From NCBI RefSeq assembly GCF_900095225.1, contig NZ_LT607422.1, forward strand, positions 64,780-128,779: 64,000 nucleotides of DNA, written 5' to 3'. Of this stretch, positions 16,262-25,680 are shown piece by piece (the stretch's first letter is position 1; each line of letters starts with the position of its first letter). The notes under the pieces are model-generated. The model was not told the origin of the DNA, did not search any database, and was given only the letters and a program-made list of their open reading frames with translations. Position numbers and translations under genes: made by a program. Origin of the DNA: Pseudomonas sp. UMAB-08 (lineage in GTDB: Bacteria > Pseudomonadota > Gammaproteobacteria > Pseudomonadales > Pseudomonadaceae).

Positions 16262-17344
16262 TTAGATCAAGGCTTTGCCATGACGTACGAAATTAGGTTG
16301 TACCACGCGAACCGGATACCACTTGCCGCGGATTTCTACCTCGGCCCGATCAGCGGTCGCCATTGGCACACGCGCCAAGGCAATCGATTTGCTTAGCGTA
16401 GGCGAGAAACTACCACTGGTGATCTCTCCTTCGCCAACTTCTGCGATTCGGACGACCTGATGCGCGCGCAAAACCCCGCGCTCCTCCAGCACCAGCCCGA
16501 CCAGCTTGAGCTTCACGCCCGTCGCCCGCTCTTTTTCAATCGCGGTGCGGCCAATGAAATCACGCTCGGCAGGCTCCCAGGCAATGGTCCAGGCCATGTT
16601 GGCCGCCAACGGCGATACGCTCTCGTCTATATCCTGGCCGTAAAGGTTCATGCCGGCCTCCAGGCGCAACGTATCGCGCGCGCCCAGGCCAATAGGCGAG
16701 ATACCCGCGCCGACCAGGTCGTTGAAAAACCCTGGGGCTTGAGCCGCGGGCAGAATGATTTCCAGGCCGTCTTCACCGGTGTAACCGGTGCGGGCGATGA
16801 ACCAGTCGCCTTCGCTACGCCCTTCGAAGGGCTGCAGATGCTGGATCAATGCACCGCGTGCGCTGGTCACCAGCTCGGCGATTTTGTGTCGCGCGTGGGG
16901 GCCTTGAATCGCCAGCATCGCAAGGTCGCTACGCTCGACCAACTGGACCTCGAAGCCCGCCAGATGCGCGCGCATCCAGGCAAGGTCCTTGGCGCCAGTC
17001 GCCGCATTTACCACCAGACGATAACCGCCGTCGGTGAGATAGACGAGCATGTCGTCGATCACACCGCCCTCGGTGTTGAGCATTGCGCTGTAGAGCGCTC
17101 GGCCAGGCTCAAGCAGGCGACCGACGTCATTCGCCAGTAAATACTGGAGCCAGGCCTTGGCCTGACTGCCGGCGATGTCGATGACAGTCATATGCGAGAC
17201 GTCAAAAACCCCACAGTCGCGGCGCACTTGATGGTGCTCCTCGACTTGTGAGCCATAATGCAACGGCATATCCCAACCACCAAAATCGACCATCTTCGCG
17301 CCAAGTGCGACGTGCAGGTCAAAGAGGGGCGTACGCTGTCCCAT
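16262..17344 (-). CDS. gcvT: Glycine cleavage system aminomethyltransferase, T protein
   Basis: 360 residues from ATG 17344, which has GGAGAAACCC directly before it; a longer upstream frame exists but lacks support. It transfers the methylene group to tetrahydrofolate and releases ammonia. Visible family marks are MVDFGGWDMPLHYGSQVEEH, GVFDVSHMTVIDI, ARTGYTGEDGLEI and LGARDTLRLEAGMNLYG. It heads gcvT-gcvH-gcvP. I looked for a glycine riboswitch in the 155-bp upstream gap and saw none that fits. Confidence 0.96.
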   Translation of the reverse strand: MGQRTPLFDLHVALGAKMVDFGGWDMPLHYGSQVEEHHQVRRDCGVFDVSHMTVIDIAGSQAKAWLQYLLANDVGRLLEPGRALYSAMLNTEGGVIDDMLVYLTDGGYRLVVNAATGAKDLAWMRAHLAGFEVQLVERSDLAMLAIQGPHARHKIAELVTSARGALIQHLQPFEGRSEGDWFIARTGYTGEDGLEIILPAAQAPGFFNDLVGAGISPIGLGARDTLRLEAGMNLYGQDIDESVSPLAANMAWTIAWEPAERDFIGRTAIEKERATGVKLKLVGLVLEERGVLRAHQVVRIAEVGEGEITSGSFSPTLSKSIALARVPMATADRAEVEIRGKWYPVRVVQPNFVRHGKALI

Positions 17345-17396
17345 GGGTTTCTCCTTCCGGGCGTGGCGAAGGTGCGGAGAGGCGCGACACCGGGTA

Positions 17397-17417
17397 AAGC
17401 CTCTAAAACAGAGGCTT
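17397..17417 (-). terminator. Hairpin upstream of gcvT
   Basis: AAGCCTCT and AGAGGCTT form a perfect 8-bp stem with a 5-nt loop; on the minus strand TTTACC follows. It stands after the iron permease gene and before gcvT, so it probably ends or attenuates the upstream transcript. The T-run is short. Confidence 0.5.
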
Positions 17418-17499
17418 CCAGCAGGTTTCAACGACCCGACGAGTCTGACGGACCGCACCGATTGCGGCGCATTGTATCCGTATGGGGATAGACCCGCAC

Positions 17500-19116
17500 C
17501 TAGCCGATCTGACGGGCTGAACGCCGGATCAAACCGATAACAGGTAGCAACCCCACCAGAATCAGGGTCAACGCGGGCAACGCGGCTCTCGCCCACTCGC
17601 CCTCACTGGTCATCTCAAAGATTCGCACCGCCAGGGTGTCCCATCCAAATGGACGCATCAGCAAGGTTGCCGGCATCTCTTTCAATACATCGACGAAGAC
17701 CAGCAGTGCCGCGCTCAAGGCGCCGGGCACCAGTAAGGGCAGGTAAACCTTGAAGAACAGCCGTGGGCCACTGACCCCCAGGCTGCGCGCGGCCTCTGGA
17801 AGCGAAGGCCGGATGCGCGCCAGGCTATTTTCCAGCGGCCCGTAGGCCACCGCGATGAACCGCACCAGATAGGCCAGCAGCAACGCCGCCAGACTGCCCA
17901 AAAGCAACGGCTTGCCAGCACCGCCGAGCAAAGTCGACAAGGGGATGACCAGCTCGCGATCCAGGTAGCTGAACGCCAGCATGATCGACACGGCCAGCAC
18001 CGAACCCGGCAGCGCATAACCCAGATTGGCCAGGCTCACGCCAGAGCGGATTGCCCGGGTTGGCGCCAAACGGCGAGCGAAGGCCAGGATCAGCGCCACG
18101 CTGACAGTGATCAGTGCCGCCATGCTGCCCAGATACAGCGTATGCAGGATCAGCCCGGTGTAGCGCTCATCGAGATCGAATCGGCCGCGCTGCCAGACCC
18201 ACACGATCAATTGCAGCAGCGGAATCACAAACGCGCAGACAAATACCAGACCGCACCAGACACTGGCGGCCAGCGCTTTCAAGCCGCGCAGGTGGTACAG
18301 CGCCTTGACCCGTGGCCGCTCATTGCTCGGGCGGCTTGCGCCACGGGCACGGCGCTCGCCATACAGCACGACCATCACGGCCAGCAGCAACAGGCTGGCT
18401 AATTGCGCCGCGCTGGAGAGGCTGAAGAAGCCGTACCAGGTTTTGTAGATGGCTGTGGTAAAGGTGTCAAAGTTGAACACGGCCACGGCACCGAAGTCCG
18501 CCAGCGTCTCCATCAGCGCCAACGCCACGCCGGCGCCTATCGCGGGCCTCGCCATGGGCAGCGCCACCCGCCAGAACGCCTGCCAGGGCGATTGGCCGAG
18601 GACTCGCGCCGCTTCCATCAAGCCCTTGCCCTGCGCAAGGAACGCTGTGCGCGCCAGCAGATACACATACGGGTAGAACACCAACACCAGGACGATGATC
18701 ACCCCGCCGGTGGACCGCACGCGCGGCAGGCGCAGGCCGCTGCCAAACACCTCGCGCAGCAGGGTTTGCACCGGCCCGGCGAAATCCAGCAGGCCGACGA
18801 AGACGAACGCCAGCACATAGGCCGGAATCGCAAACGGCAACATCAATGCCCAATCCAGCCAGCGACGGCCGGGAAACTCGCACAAGCTGGTGAGCCACGC
18901 GAGGCTGACACCGAGCACGGTCACCCCGATACCGACGCCCACGATGAGCTGCAAGGTGTTGCCCAGCAGGCGTGGCATCTGGGTTTCCCACAAATGCGCC
19001 CAGATTTGCTGATCGATGGTTTGCCAGGACAGCAGCAACACACTCACCGGCAACAGCACCAGCGCCGCGATGGCAAAGACCAGCGGGTACCAACGGCGTT
19101 GTGCGGAATGGGCCAC
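17500..19116 (-). CDS. Ferric-iron-type ABC transporter permease (two fused permease domains)
   Basis: 538 residues with about 12 membrane segments arranged as two BPD-type permease halves. EAA-type loops are visible in LMEAARVLGQSPWQAFWRVALPMARPAI and in LPEAARSLGVSGPRLFFKVYLPLL. This is the FbpB/SfuB layout that moves Fe(III) across the inner membrane. Translation appears to start at GTG 19116; the ribosome site is weak. The binding-protein gene is 67 bp upstream in the same direction. No ATPase gene lies in this cluster, so the energising subunit must be encoded elsewhere. Confidence 0.88.
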   Translation of the reverse strand: MAHSAQRRWYPLVFAIAALVLLPVSVLLLSWQTIDQQIWAHLWETQMPRLLGNTLQLIVGVGIGVTVLGVSLAWLTSLCEFPGRRWLDWALMLPFAIPAYVLAFVFVGLLDFAGPVQTLLREVFGSGLRLPRVRSTGGVIIVLVLVFYPYVYLLARTAFLAQGKGLMEAARVLGQSPWQAFWRVALPMARPAIGAGVALALMETLADFGAVAVFNFDTFTTAIYKTWYGFFSLSSAAQLASLLLLAVMVVLYGERRARGASRPSNERPRVKALYHLRGLKALAASVWCGLVFVCAFVIPLLQLIVWVWQRGRFDLDERYTGLILHTLYLGSMAALITVSVALILAFARRLAPTRAIRSGVSLANLGYALPGSVLAVSIMLAFSYLDRELVIPLSTLLGGAGKPLLLGSLAALLLAYLVRFIAVAYGPLENSLARIRPSLPEAARSLGVSGPRLFFKVYLPLLVPGALSAALLVFVDVLKEMPATLLMRPFGWDTLAVRIFEMTSEGEWARAALPALTLILVGLLPVIGLIRRSARQIG

Positions 19117-19183
19117 GGCGGGTTCTCAAAAAGGGGGAAAGACCAAGAGTGTCATCTCGGGCGACAAGGTTTGCCTGGCTAAC

Positions 19184-20185
19184 TCAATTCCAGCCAGCGC
19201 GATCCATCATGCGGATGGCTTCAGCCTGACGCTTGCCTGCCACTTCGACGGGGATAGTATCTGCCTTGAAGGCGCCCCAGCTGGCGACTTCTGCCGATGG
19301 CGCAACGGCTGGGTTAGCAGGGAACTCCTGATTGATGTCCGCAAAGATTTTCTGCGCTTGCGGCTTGGTCATCCACTCGACCAATGCCTTGGCCGCGTCA
19401 GGATGCGGTGCATGCTGGGTCAAGCCGACGCCCGAAAGATTGACGTGAACGCCACGGTCCAACTGATTGGGCCAGAACAGCTCGACCGCCAGCTTCGGGT
19501 TCTGCTTGTGCAGACGGCCGTAGTAGTAAGTGTTGACGATGCCGACATCACACTGCCCGGCGTTGATCGCTTCCAGCACGGCAATGTCATCGGAGAACAC
19601 GTCGGTCGACAGGTTATTGACCCAACCCTTGAGAATTTTTTCGGACTGCTCGGCACCGTGAGTTTCGATCAGGGTCGCTGTCAGCGATTGGTTGTAGACC
19701 TTCTTCGCCGTACGCAGGCACAGGCGCCCTTCCCAGTTCTTGTCCGCCAGCGCTTCGTAGGTGGTCAAGTCAGCCGGTTTGACCCGCTCGGTGGAGTAGG
19801 CAATGGTCCGCGCGCGCAGGCTCAGCCCGGTCCAGCTGTGGGTGGAAGAGCGATATTGCTTGGGGATGTTGGCGTCGATCACGGGGGAGGTAAACGGCTG
19901 GAGAATGCCCATTTGCTCGGCTTGCCACAGGTTGCCGGCGTCGACCGTGAGCAGTAGGTCCGCCGTGGCGTTCTCGCCCTCGGCCTTGATCCGTTGCATC
20001 AGCGGCGCTTCCTTGTCCGTGATGAATTTGATCTTGACCCCGGTTTCAGCGGTGTAAGCGTCGAATACCGGTTTGATCAGCTCATCGATACGCGATGAGT
20101 ACACCACTACCTCATCGGCGGCCTGGGCGGCGCTGCCGAGCACTGTCAGTGCCAAGGCAGTCAGAAGACGCTTGCTTACCTGCAT
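19184..20185 (-). CDS. Periplasmic ferric-iron-binding protein of an ABC transporter
   Basis: 333 residues with a signal peptide (MQVSKRLLTALALTVLGSAAQA). The mature protein starts DEVVVYSSRIDELIKPVF and includes GIVNTYYYGRLHKQN, the tyrosine cluster used by FbpA/FutA-type proteins to hold Fe(III). It delivers substrate to the permease encoded just downstream. PAO1 has an equivalent pair next to gcvT. Upstream, AAATGG and CCATTT (20217-20237) form a short inverted repeat that might be an operator, but it does not resemble a Fur box. Substrate choice is inferred from the family. Confidence 0.88.
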   Translation of the reverse strand: MQVSKRLLTALALTVLGSAAQAADEVVVYSSRIDELIKPVFDAYTAETGVKIKFITDKEAPLMQRIKAEGENATADLLLTVDAGNLWQAEQMGILQPFTSPVIDANIPKQYRSSTHSWTGLSLRARTIAYSTERVKPADLTTYEALADKNWEGRLCLRTAKKVYNQSLTATLIETHGAEQSEKILKGWVNNLSTDVFSDDIAVLEAINAGQCDVGIVNTYYYGRLHKQNPKLAVELFWPNQLDRGVHVNLSGVGLTQHAPHPDAAKALVEWMTKPQAQKIFADINQEFPANPAVAPSAEVASWGAFKADTIPVEVAGKRQAEAIRMMDRAGWN

Positions 20186-20288
20186 GGGAGTGGTCTCGTG
20201 TTAGAAAATTGAGTCGAAATGGTAGTGAATCCCATTTGCCTTCTCAACCAAACTAACAGCGGAGCCGTTACCGGATGTTGCGCCGCCC

Positions 20289-21509
20289 CTACAACCGGGC
20301 CAGTTCAGGCAGGTCACCGGACAATCCCAACGCCTGACGCACGAACATTGCTTTGGCTTCCGGCAGGTTATCGACCCACTTCAGGCCGGTGTTGCGCAGC
20401 CAGCGCAAGGGCAGCGGGTCGGCCTGGAACAGGCGTTCCAGACCCTCCATTGCCGCCATCAACGCCAGGTTGTGTGGCATGCGGCGGCGCTCAAAACGGC
20501 TGAGTACGCGAACATCGGCCAAGCGTTCGCCCCGACTGGCGGCATGCAGCAACACTTCGGCCAACACTGCCGCATCCAGAAAGCCCAGATTGACCCCCTG
20601 CCCGGCCAGCGGGTGAATGGTGTGCGCCGCATCGCCAATCAATGCCAGGCCTTCGGCCACGTAGCGCTTGGCGTGCCGTTGACGCAATGGCACGCACAAC
20701 CGCGGGTCAGCGCTGAGCACGGTGCCGAGACGGCCTTCGAAGGCTTTTTCCAGGTCACGACAGAACTCATCGTCGCCCAGCGCCATCAAGCGTTGCGCTT
20801 CAGTCGGGGTCACCGACCAGACAATCGAGCACCAATGCTCACCTTCACGCTCCAGCGGCAGGAACGCCAGAGGCCCCTCCTCGGTAAAGCGCTGCCAGGC
20901 GGTGTGCTGATGCGAGTCAGCGGTGCGCACGCTGGTGACGATGGCGTGGTGCAGGTAGTCCCACTCCCGGGTCGCGCACCCGGTGAGGCGGCGTACCGCC
21001 GAGTTGGCGCCATCGGCGGCGATCACCAGCGGCGCACGCAACGTACGACCGTCGGCCAGCGTCAGCAACCAATCATCACCGGAGCGACGCATCTGTTCGA
21101 GGCGCGCGTTGGCCAGCAGCCCGATATCACTGTCATGCAGGCGCTCAAGCAGGGCCTCTTGAATCACGCGGTTCTCGACGATATGCCCCAGCACGTCGGC
21201 GTGCACGCTGGCCGCCGAGAAATGAACCTGCCCGGTGCCGCTGCCGTCCCACACCTGCATCTCGCGATACGGGCTGGCGCGGCGTGCGGCGATGCCGTCC
21301 CACACGTTCAAACGATCAAGAATGCGCTGGCTCGCCGCGGACAAGGCGCTGACCCTTGGCTCGAACGCTGACTGCGGATCGAAGGGCTTGACGCTCAGCG
21401 GACCGCCATCGAGCACCAGAATTTCCAGGCCACTGTCCTGTAACGCCAGCGCAAGTGCGCTACCGACCATTCCAGCCCCGACAATCAGCAGATCTGCGCG
21501 CGTTTCCAT
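20289..21509 (-). CDS. ubiI: UbiI/VisC-type ubiquinone-biosynthesis FAD monooxygenase
   Basis: 406 residues. The FAD-binding GAGMVGSALALAL is at residues ~11-23 and the second FAD motif GDAAHTIHPLAGQGVNLGFLD lies near residue 285. The EPRVSALSAASQRIL stretch is typical of the UbiH/UbiI/Coq6 family. It hydroxylates the ubiquinone ring precursor at the membrane. It follows ubiH and pepP on the same strand, as in E. coli and PAO1. Assignment to UbiI rather than UbiF rests on this order. Confidence 0.85.
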   Translation of the reverse strand: METRADLLIVGAGMVGSALALALQDSGLEILVLDGGPLSVKPFDPQSAFEPRVSALSAASQRILDRLNVWDGIAARRASPYREMQVWDGSGTGQVHFSAASVHADVLGHIVENRVIQEALLERLHDSDIGLLANARLEQMRRSGDDWLLTLADGRTLRAPLVIAADGANSAVRRLTGCATREWDYLHHAIVTSVRTADSHQHTAWQRFTEEGPLAFLPLEREGEHWCSIVWSVTPTEAQRLMALGDDEFCRDLEKAFEGRLGTVLSADPRLCVPLRQRHAKRYVAEGLALIGDAAHTIHPLAGQGVNLGFLDAAVLAEVLLHAASRGERLADVRVLSRFERRRMPHNLALMAAMEGLERLFQADPLPLRWLRNTGLKWVDNLPEAKAMFVRQALGLSGDLPELARL

Positions 21510-21561
21510 GCTTTAAATCGTTCTCGCTTGTGGCGTAAGCCGTGTTTTAAGAATCCGCGCG

Positions 21562-22749
21562 TCACACATCGGATCGAGTTCCCAAGCCCATGGCCTGACG
21601 GGCAAACCAGCGTTTGGCGGGCGGCAACAGATCCAGCCCCAGCAGGCCCAGATTACGTCCAGCGCCGACCAAGGGCTGGGAGCTGCCGAACAGTCGCGTG
21701 ACCTGATCGGAGAAGCCCACGGTCAATTGCTGATCCAGTCGCTGACGCTCGCGATAGGCCTGCAACGTGGCGAAATCACCCGGCATGCTTTTGCTTGCCA
21801 GCAGCGCCTCGGCCAACGCATCGGCGTCGCGCAACGACAGGTTGAAACCCTGGCCCGCAATCGGGTGCAGGCTGTGGGCAGCGTTGCCCAGTACCGCCAG
21901 ATGCGGCCGCACTTGCTCTTCGGCCTCGACCAGCGTCAGCGGATAAATATGCCGCGCCCCGACCTGACGCAAAGCGCCCAGGCGATAACCGAACACGCCC
22001 TGCAGTTCGCTGAGAAAACTACGATCATCCAGATTGGCCAAGCGCTGCGCATCCATCCCCGCACGGGTCCAGACTAGTGCACAGCGGTTTTCCGGCAACG
22101 GCAGCAGCGCCATCGGGCCTTCTTCGGTGAAGCGTTCGAACGCCTGGCCGCAATGGGCTTCGCTCGGGGTGATGTTGGCGATCAGCGCGCTCTGGTTGTA
22201 GGGGCGCTGCCGGACGCCAATGCCTAATTGCTCGCGCAGGCCCGAACGGCCGCCATCGGCAAGAATCGCCAGGTCGCACTCCAGCTCGGTTTCATCATCC
22301 AGGGTCAGCCGGTAACCATCCGTCAACGGCTGCATGCGCTTGACCTCGGCCGGGCAGCGCCAACTGATCACGTCTTTGTCCAGGCCTTGCCACAGGCATT
22401 GGCCCAGCCAGGCGTTCTCCACAACGTAACCGAGTGCCGGAACGCCTTCTTCGATCGCCGACAAGCGTGCTGCACCGAAACGCCCACGGTCGGACACCTG
22501 GATCTGCAGGATTGGCTCGGCACGGCGGCTGATCTGCTGCCACACGCCCAGACGCTCGTAGATTCGCCGGGCGCCAAACGACAGCGCTGACGAACGTGCG
22601 TCGTAGCTCGGCTGATACGCATCACCCGGTGCGAAGGGTTCGATCAGGACGATCTTCCAGCCACGTGCCTTGGCGCCCGCCTGAAGGGCCAGCGCCAGAC
22701 TGGCACCCACCAGGCCGCCGCCCACAATGGCAAGATTGACCCGGCTCAT
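21562..22749 (-). CDS. ubiH: 2-octaprenyl-6-methoxyphenol hydroxylase
   Basis: 395 residues. GGGLVGASLALALQ is the FAD dinucleotide site and LGNAAHSLHPIAGQGFNLSLRD the second FAD motif; the GN in place of GD is usual in UbiH. It also carries YDARSSALSFGARRIYERLG. It hydroxylates ring carbon 4 in ubiquinone synthesis. The ATG overlaps the pepP stop by 4 bp (ATGA), which indicates coupled translation. Confidence 0.93.
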   Translation of the reverse strand: MSRVNLAIVGGGLVGASLALALQAGAKARGWKIVLIEPFAPGDAYQPSYDARSSALSFGARRIYERLGVWQQISRRAEPILQIQVSDRGRFGAARLSAIEEGVPALGYVVENAWLGQCLWQGLDKDVISWRCPAEVKRMQPLTDGYRLTLDDETELECDLAILADGGRSGLREQLGIGVRQRPYNQSALIANITPSEAHCGQAFERFTEEGPMALLPLPENRCALVWTRAGMDAQRLANLDDRSFLSELQGVFGYRLGALRQVGARHIYPLTLVEAEEQVRPHLAVLGNAAHSLHPIAGQGFNLSLRDADALAEALLASKSMPGDFATLQAYRERQRLDQQLTVGFSDQVTRLFGSSQPLVGAGRNLGLLGLDLLPPAKRWFARQAMGLGTRSDV

Positions 22750-24080
22750 GCTGCCTGGACACGTGCAGCGGCCATCAAGGCCTCGATCTCGGCGACGGTT
22801 TTTGGCACGCCACCCGAAAGAATTTCACAACCGTGTTTAGTCACCACAACGTCATCCTCGATCCGTACACCAATCCCACGCCATTTCTTCGCGACGGTCT
22901 GATTATCCGGGGCGATATAAATCCCGGGCTCCACGGTCAGCGTCATGCCGACTTCCAGCACACGCCATTCGCCGCCGACTTTGTATTCGCCGACATCGTG
23001 CACGTCCATGCCCAGCCAATGACCGGCGCGGTGCATGTAAAACGCTTTATAGGCCTCGTTGACGATCAAATCGCCAACGTCGCCCACCAGCAGCCCCAGC
23101 TCGACCAACCCGGCAGTAATGACCTGCACCGTGGCTTCATGCGCCTGGTTCCAGTGCTTGTCTGGACCGATGGCGGCAAATGCGGCGTCCTGGGCTTTGA
23201 GCACCAACTCGTAGATCGCTTTCTGCTCAGGCGAAAACTTACCGCTGACCGGGAACGTCCGCGTGATGTCGCTGGCGTAGCAGTCGATCTCACAAGCCGC
23301 GTCGATCAGCACCAGATCCCCGTCCTTGAGCACTGCATCGTTTTCCTGATAGTGCAGGATGCAGGCATTGCGGCCCGAGGCGACGATGGAGCCATAGGCC
23401 GGCATCTTCGCCCCACCCTTACGGAATTCGTAATCCAGTTCGGCTTCCAGACTGAACTCGTGCAAGCCGGCACGGCTGGCCTGCATCGCGCGGACATGGG
23501 CCCGAGCGGATATCTCGGCAGCGCAGCGCATGACTTTGATTTCTGCCGCTGATTTATACAGACGCATGTCGTGCAGCAGATGATCCAGCGCAACAAATTC
23601 GTTCGGCGGCTGCGCACCCAGATGCGCTTTGGAACGGATCACATTGATCCAGTCCATCAAATGACGATCGAATTCAGGGTTGCTGCCCATGGCCGAATAC
23701 ACCCGGTCACGCCCTTCGATCAGGCCCGGCAGGATGTCGTCGATATCATTGATCGGGAACGCGTCGTCGGCACCGAAATCACGCATCGCGCCTTCCTGCC
23801 CGGCACGCAGACCGTCCCACAGCTCGCGCGTGGGGTTGCGTTCACGGCAGAACAGCACGTACTCGCCGTACTCACGGCCGGGGATCAGCACAACCACGGC
23901 TTCCGGTTCCGGGAAGCCGCTGAGGTACTGGAAGTCGCTGTCCTGACGGTAGACATGCTCGACGTCGCGATTGCGGATAGCCACCGCAGAGGCTGGCAAA
24001 ATGGCGATGCTGTTGGGCACCATCTGCGCCATCAGGGCTTTACGTCGACGGGCGTATTCCGACTTCGGGATATGGATCAT
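22746..24080 (-). CDS. pepP: Xaa-Pro aminopeptidase P
   Basis: 444 residues from ATG 24080; the open frame extends a little further upstream but MIHIPKSEYARRRKALM is the standard opening. The dinuclear metal site is visible as LIDAACEIDCYASDITRTFP (two Asp), HRAGHWLGMDVHDVG (His), TVEPGIYI and GVRIEDD (two Glu). It removes N-terminal residues before proline in the cytoplasm. It sits between ygfB and ubiH in one operon. Confidence 0.95.
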   Translation of the reverse strand: MIHIPKSEYARRRKALMAQMVPNSIAILPASAVAIRNRDVEHVYRQDSDFQYLSGFPEPEAVVVLIPGREYGEYVLFCRERNPTRELWDGLRAGQEGAMRDFGADDAFPINDIDDILPGLIEGRDRVYSAMGSNPEFDRHLMDWINVIRSKAHLGAQPPNEFVALDHLLHDMRLYKSAAEIKVMRCAAEISARAHVRAMQASRAGLHEFSLEAELDYEFRKGGAKMPAYGSIVASGRNACILHYQENDAVLKDGDLVLIDAACEIDCYASDITRTFPVSGKFSPEQKAIYELVLKAQDAAFAAIGPDKHWNQAHEATVQVITAGLVELGLLVGDVGDLIVNEAYKAFYMHRAGHWLGMDVHDVGEYKVGGEWRVLEVGMTLTVEPGIYIAPDNQTVAKKWRGIGVRIEDDVVVTKHGCEILSGGVPKTVAEIEALMAAARVQAA

Positions 24081-24164
24081 AAGGCAGGTGAGGTCCCCTT
24101 TTGGGCGCCGCCGGCGATGCGCCTGGATCACAGGCTCAACGCCGGGAGCGCCAATGATGAGTAA

Positions 24165-24719
24165 TCAATGCAAAGAAGGTTTCGGCTCAGGCACGGCGGG
24201 CTTGTTGCATTCGGTGAACAGTAGCAGGGGGGCGACGCGCAGGTACTCCATCACTTCCATGTAGTCGGTCTCGCCGTCTTCGGAGTCTTCCAGCGCGTCC
24301 TGCACTTGAGCGACAGCGGCCAGGTCCTGCAACACTTCCATGGCTTCGGTGCTGATCTCATTGTCGCGAGCCGTCAGCCCGAACCCAGCGAGGAAGCCCT
24401 GGCACCATTCGCCCAGCGCGATGGCGCGTTCGCCAAGCGGCGCGTCATCGCTGGGGAGCAAGAGCACAACCGTCATGTCGTCACTGGTGAGTTCACCCTT
24501 GACCATGTCCTGTAACCCGATCAACGCCTGACGTACGTTATCTTCAGGCGCGGCGCCCAGTACTTCGGTCGCGTCGACCATCCAGCCGTCGACATCGAAG
24601 CCGGCACCGGCACAACTGCGGCCCAGAAGAAAGCCGTGCAACTCGGCCGGAGACACGGAATGACCGCTGCTGTTGAGCAGGGTGGCAAAAGCTTTGTACG
24701 GGGAATTCTGAATAGGCAT
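24165..24719 (-). CDS. ygfB: YgfB/YecA family (UPF0149) protein
   Basis: 184 residues, all helical, with SPAELHGFLLGRSCAGAG near the start and LGEWCQGFLAGFGL in the middle, both hallmarks of the UPF0149 family. The C-terminus is acidic then proline-rich and carries no SEC-C zinc motif, so it is the short YgfB form. In P. aeruginosa, YgfB has been reported to influence beta-lactam resistance by repressing ampDh3; I cite this from memory. It is first gene of ygfB-pepP-ubiH-ubiI and diverges from the zapA operon. Confidence 0.92.
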   Translation of the reverse strand: MPIQNSPYKAFATLLNSSGHSVSPAELHGFLLGRSCAGAGFDVDGWMVDATEVLGAAPEDNVRQALIGLQDMVKGELTSDDMTVVLLLPSDDAPLGERAIALGEWCQGFLAGFGLTARDNEISTEAMEVLQDLAAVAQVQDALEDSEDGETDYMEVMEYLRVAPLLLFTECNKPAVPEPKPSLH

Positions 24720-24899
24720 GGGTAACTAGGCGCCAAGCGGCGCAATGTCTAGAATGGAGGTCTTGTATCCTAGGGCGTGCGGTCATTTATTTCCAGCGAT
24801 TGCACCCGCAGACTCGCCAAGACTGTCGAGGCCGCTGTTTTTAGCGTGTCAAAACGCCAGCCGCTGCGCCATTCATCAGAAAGTATTCAGTGGGACACA

Positions 24900-25109
24900 A
24901 TGGAAGACACCGATTTGCAAGCGCTGATGGCTCGACTGGAGTTGCTGATTAAGCGTGTCGAGCAACTTAAAAGCGAAAATGGACTCTTAGTAGCTCAGGA
25001 AAAAACCTGGCGCGAGGAACGCGCTCACCTCATTGAGAAAAACGAAATCGCCCGTCACAAGGTTGAATCGATGATTTCGCGCCTCAAAGCCCTGGAGCAA
25101 GACTCATGA
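24900..25109 (+). CDS. Short coiled-coil protein upstream of zapA (TIGR02449 type)
   Basis: 69 residues from ATG 24900, almost wholly a heptad coiled coil (LMARLELLIKRVEQLKSENGLL, KVESMISRLKALE). Proteins of this size and form stand directly before zapA in many gammaproteobacteria and are thought to belong to cell-division control, similar in style to ZapB. Its stop overlaps the zapA start by 4 bp. A longer frame begins at 24777 but has no need to be used. Confidence 0.88.
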   Translation: MEDTDLQALMARLELLIKRVEQLKSENGLLVAQEKTWREERAHLIEKNEIARHKVESMISRLKALEQDS

Positions 25110-25423
25110 GTTCGAATAACAGCGTTACCGTTCAGATCCTCGACAAAGAATACTCGATCATCTGCCCTCAGGAAGAGCGCACCAATCTGGTCAGCGCGGC
25201 GCGTTATCTGGACGGCAAAATGCGCGAAATCCGCAGCAGCGGCAAAGTCATCGGGGCCGACCGCATCGCCGTGATGGCGGCACTGAACATCACTCATGAC
25301 TTGCTCCATAAGCAGGCAGTGCCTGACGTTCAAGCCAGCGGTTCGACCCGCGAACAAGTACGCGATCTGCTGGAAAGGGTTGATCTAGTGCTGGCCACCG
25401 ATCCGGAACCCAGCCAAAAGTGA
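25106..25423 (+). CDS. zapA: Cell division protein ZapA
   Basis: 105 residues. NSVTVQILDKEYSIICPQEER at the start and LVSAARYLDGKMREI define the ZapA FtsZ-binding head, followed by a dimerising helix (IGADRIAVMAALNITHDLL). It bundles FtsZ filaments at mid-cell. Translation is coupled to the preceding coiled-coil gene (ATGA overlap), and the 6S RNA follows it, the classical zapA-ssrS order. Confidence 0.95.
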   Translation: MSSNNSVTVQILDKEYSIICPQEERTNLVSAARYLDGKMREIRSSGKVIGADRIAVMAALNITHDLLHKQAVPDVQASGSTREQVRDLLERVDLVLATDPEPSQK

Positions 25424-25443
25424 TTCTTGCGTAACGTTTCGGG

Positions 25444-25449
25444 TATACT
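25444..25449 (+). promoter_or_regulatory. Probable -10 box of the 6S RNA promoter
   Basis: TATACT lies 7 bases before the expected 5' end of the 6S RNA at about 25456. The -35 region is poor (TGATTC at the right spacing), so the exact promoter is uncertain. Confidence 0.55.
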
Positions 25450-25455
25450 TGCGAC

Positions 25456-25635
25456 CGCTCCCTGGAGTGCTTGCCAGTCGGTCATGTCCCTGAGCCGATA
25501 CGCACAACCACGGGGGTTGCACGTTGGGGACGGTGTGCATGTCCGCTTGACGGAAAGCCTTAAGTCCTCCTGCAATCTCCACCTTGAACTTTCGGGTTCA
25601 AGGGCTACACCGACAGCGGTTCGTCGGGGAGTCTT
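25456..25635 (+). ncRNA. ssrS: 6S RNA
   Basis: About 180 bases that match the Pseudomonas 6S RNA pattern. The ends CGCTCCCTGGAG and GTCGGGGAGTC pair to close the long hairpin. GCCAGTCGGTCATG and CTTGACGGAAAGCC are familiar internal blocks, as is the small hairpin CTTGAACTTTCGGGTTCAAG near the 3' side. The RNA mimics an open promoter and binds the sigma-70 RNA polymerase holoenzyme in stationary phase. It lies between zapA and fau, its standard place. The ends are estimated to within a few bases. Confidence 0.92.
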
Positions 25636-25680
25636 TTATTTCTGTCCATTGCCCGCTTTACTGCCTGGCAATGGTCACCA

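Noticed and set aside
17345..17499. Glycine riboswitch before gcvT
   Set aside because: The leader has one hairpin (17397-17417) and no tandem aptamer-like core that I can recognise.
20217..20237. Inverted repeat AAATGG/CCATTT before the iron-binding-protein gene as a Fur or Zur site
   Set aside because: Arms are only 6 bases and the sequence does not resemble either consensus.
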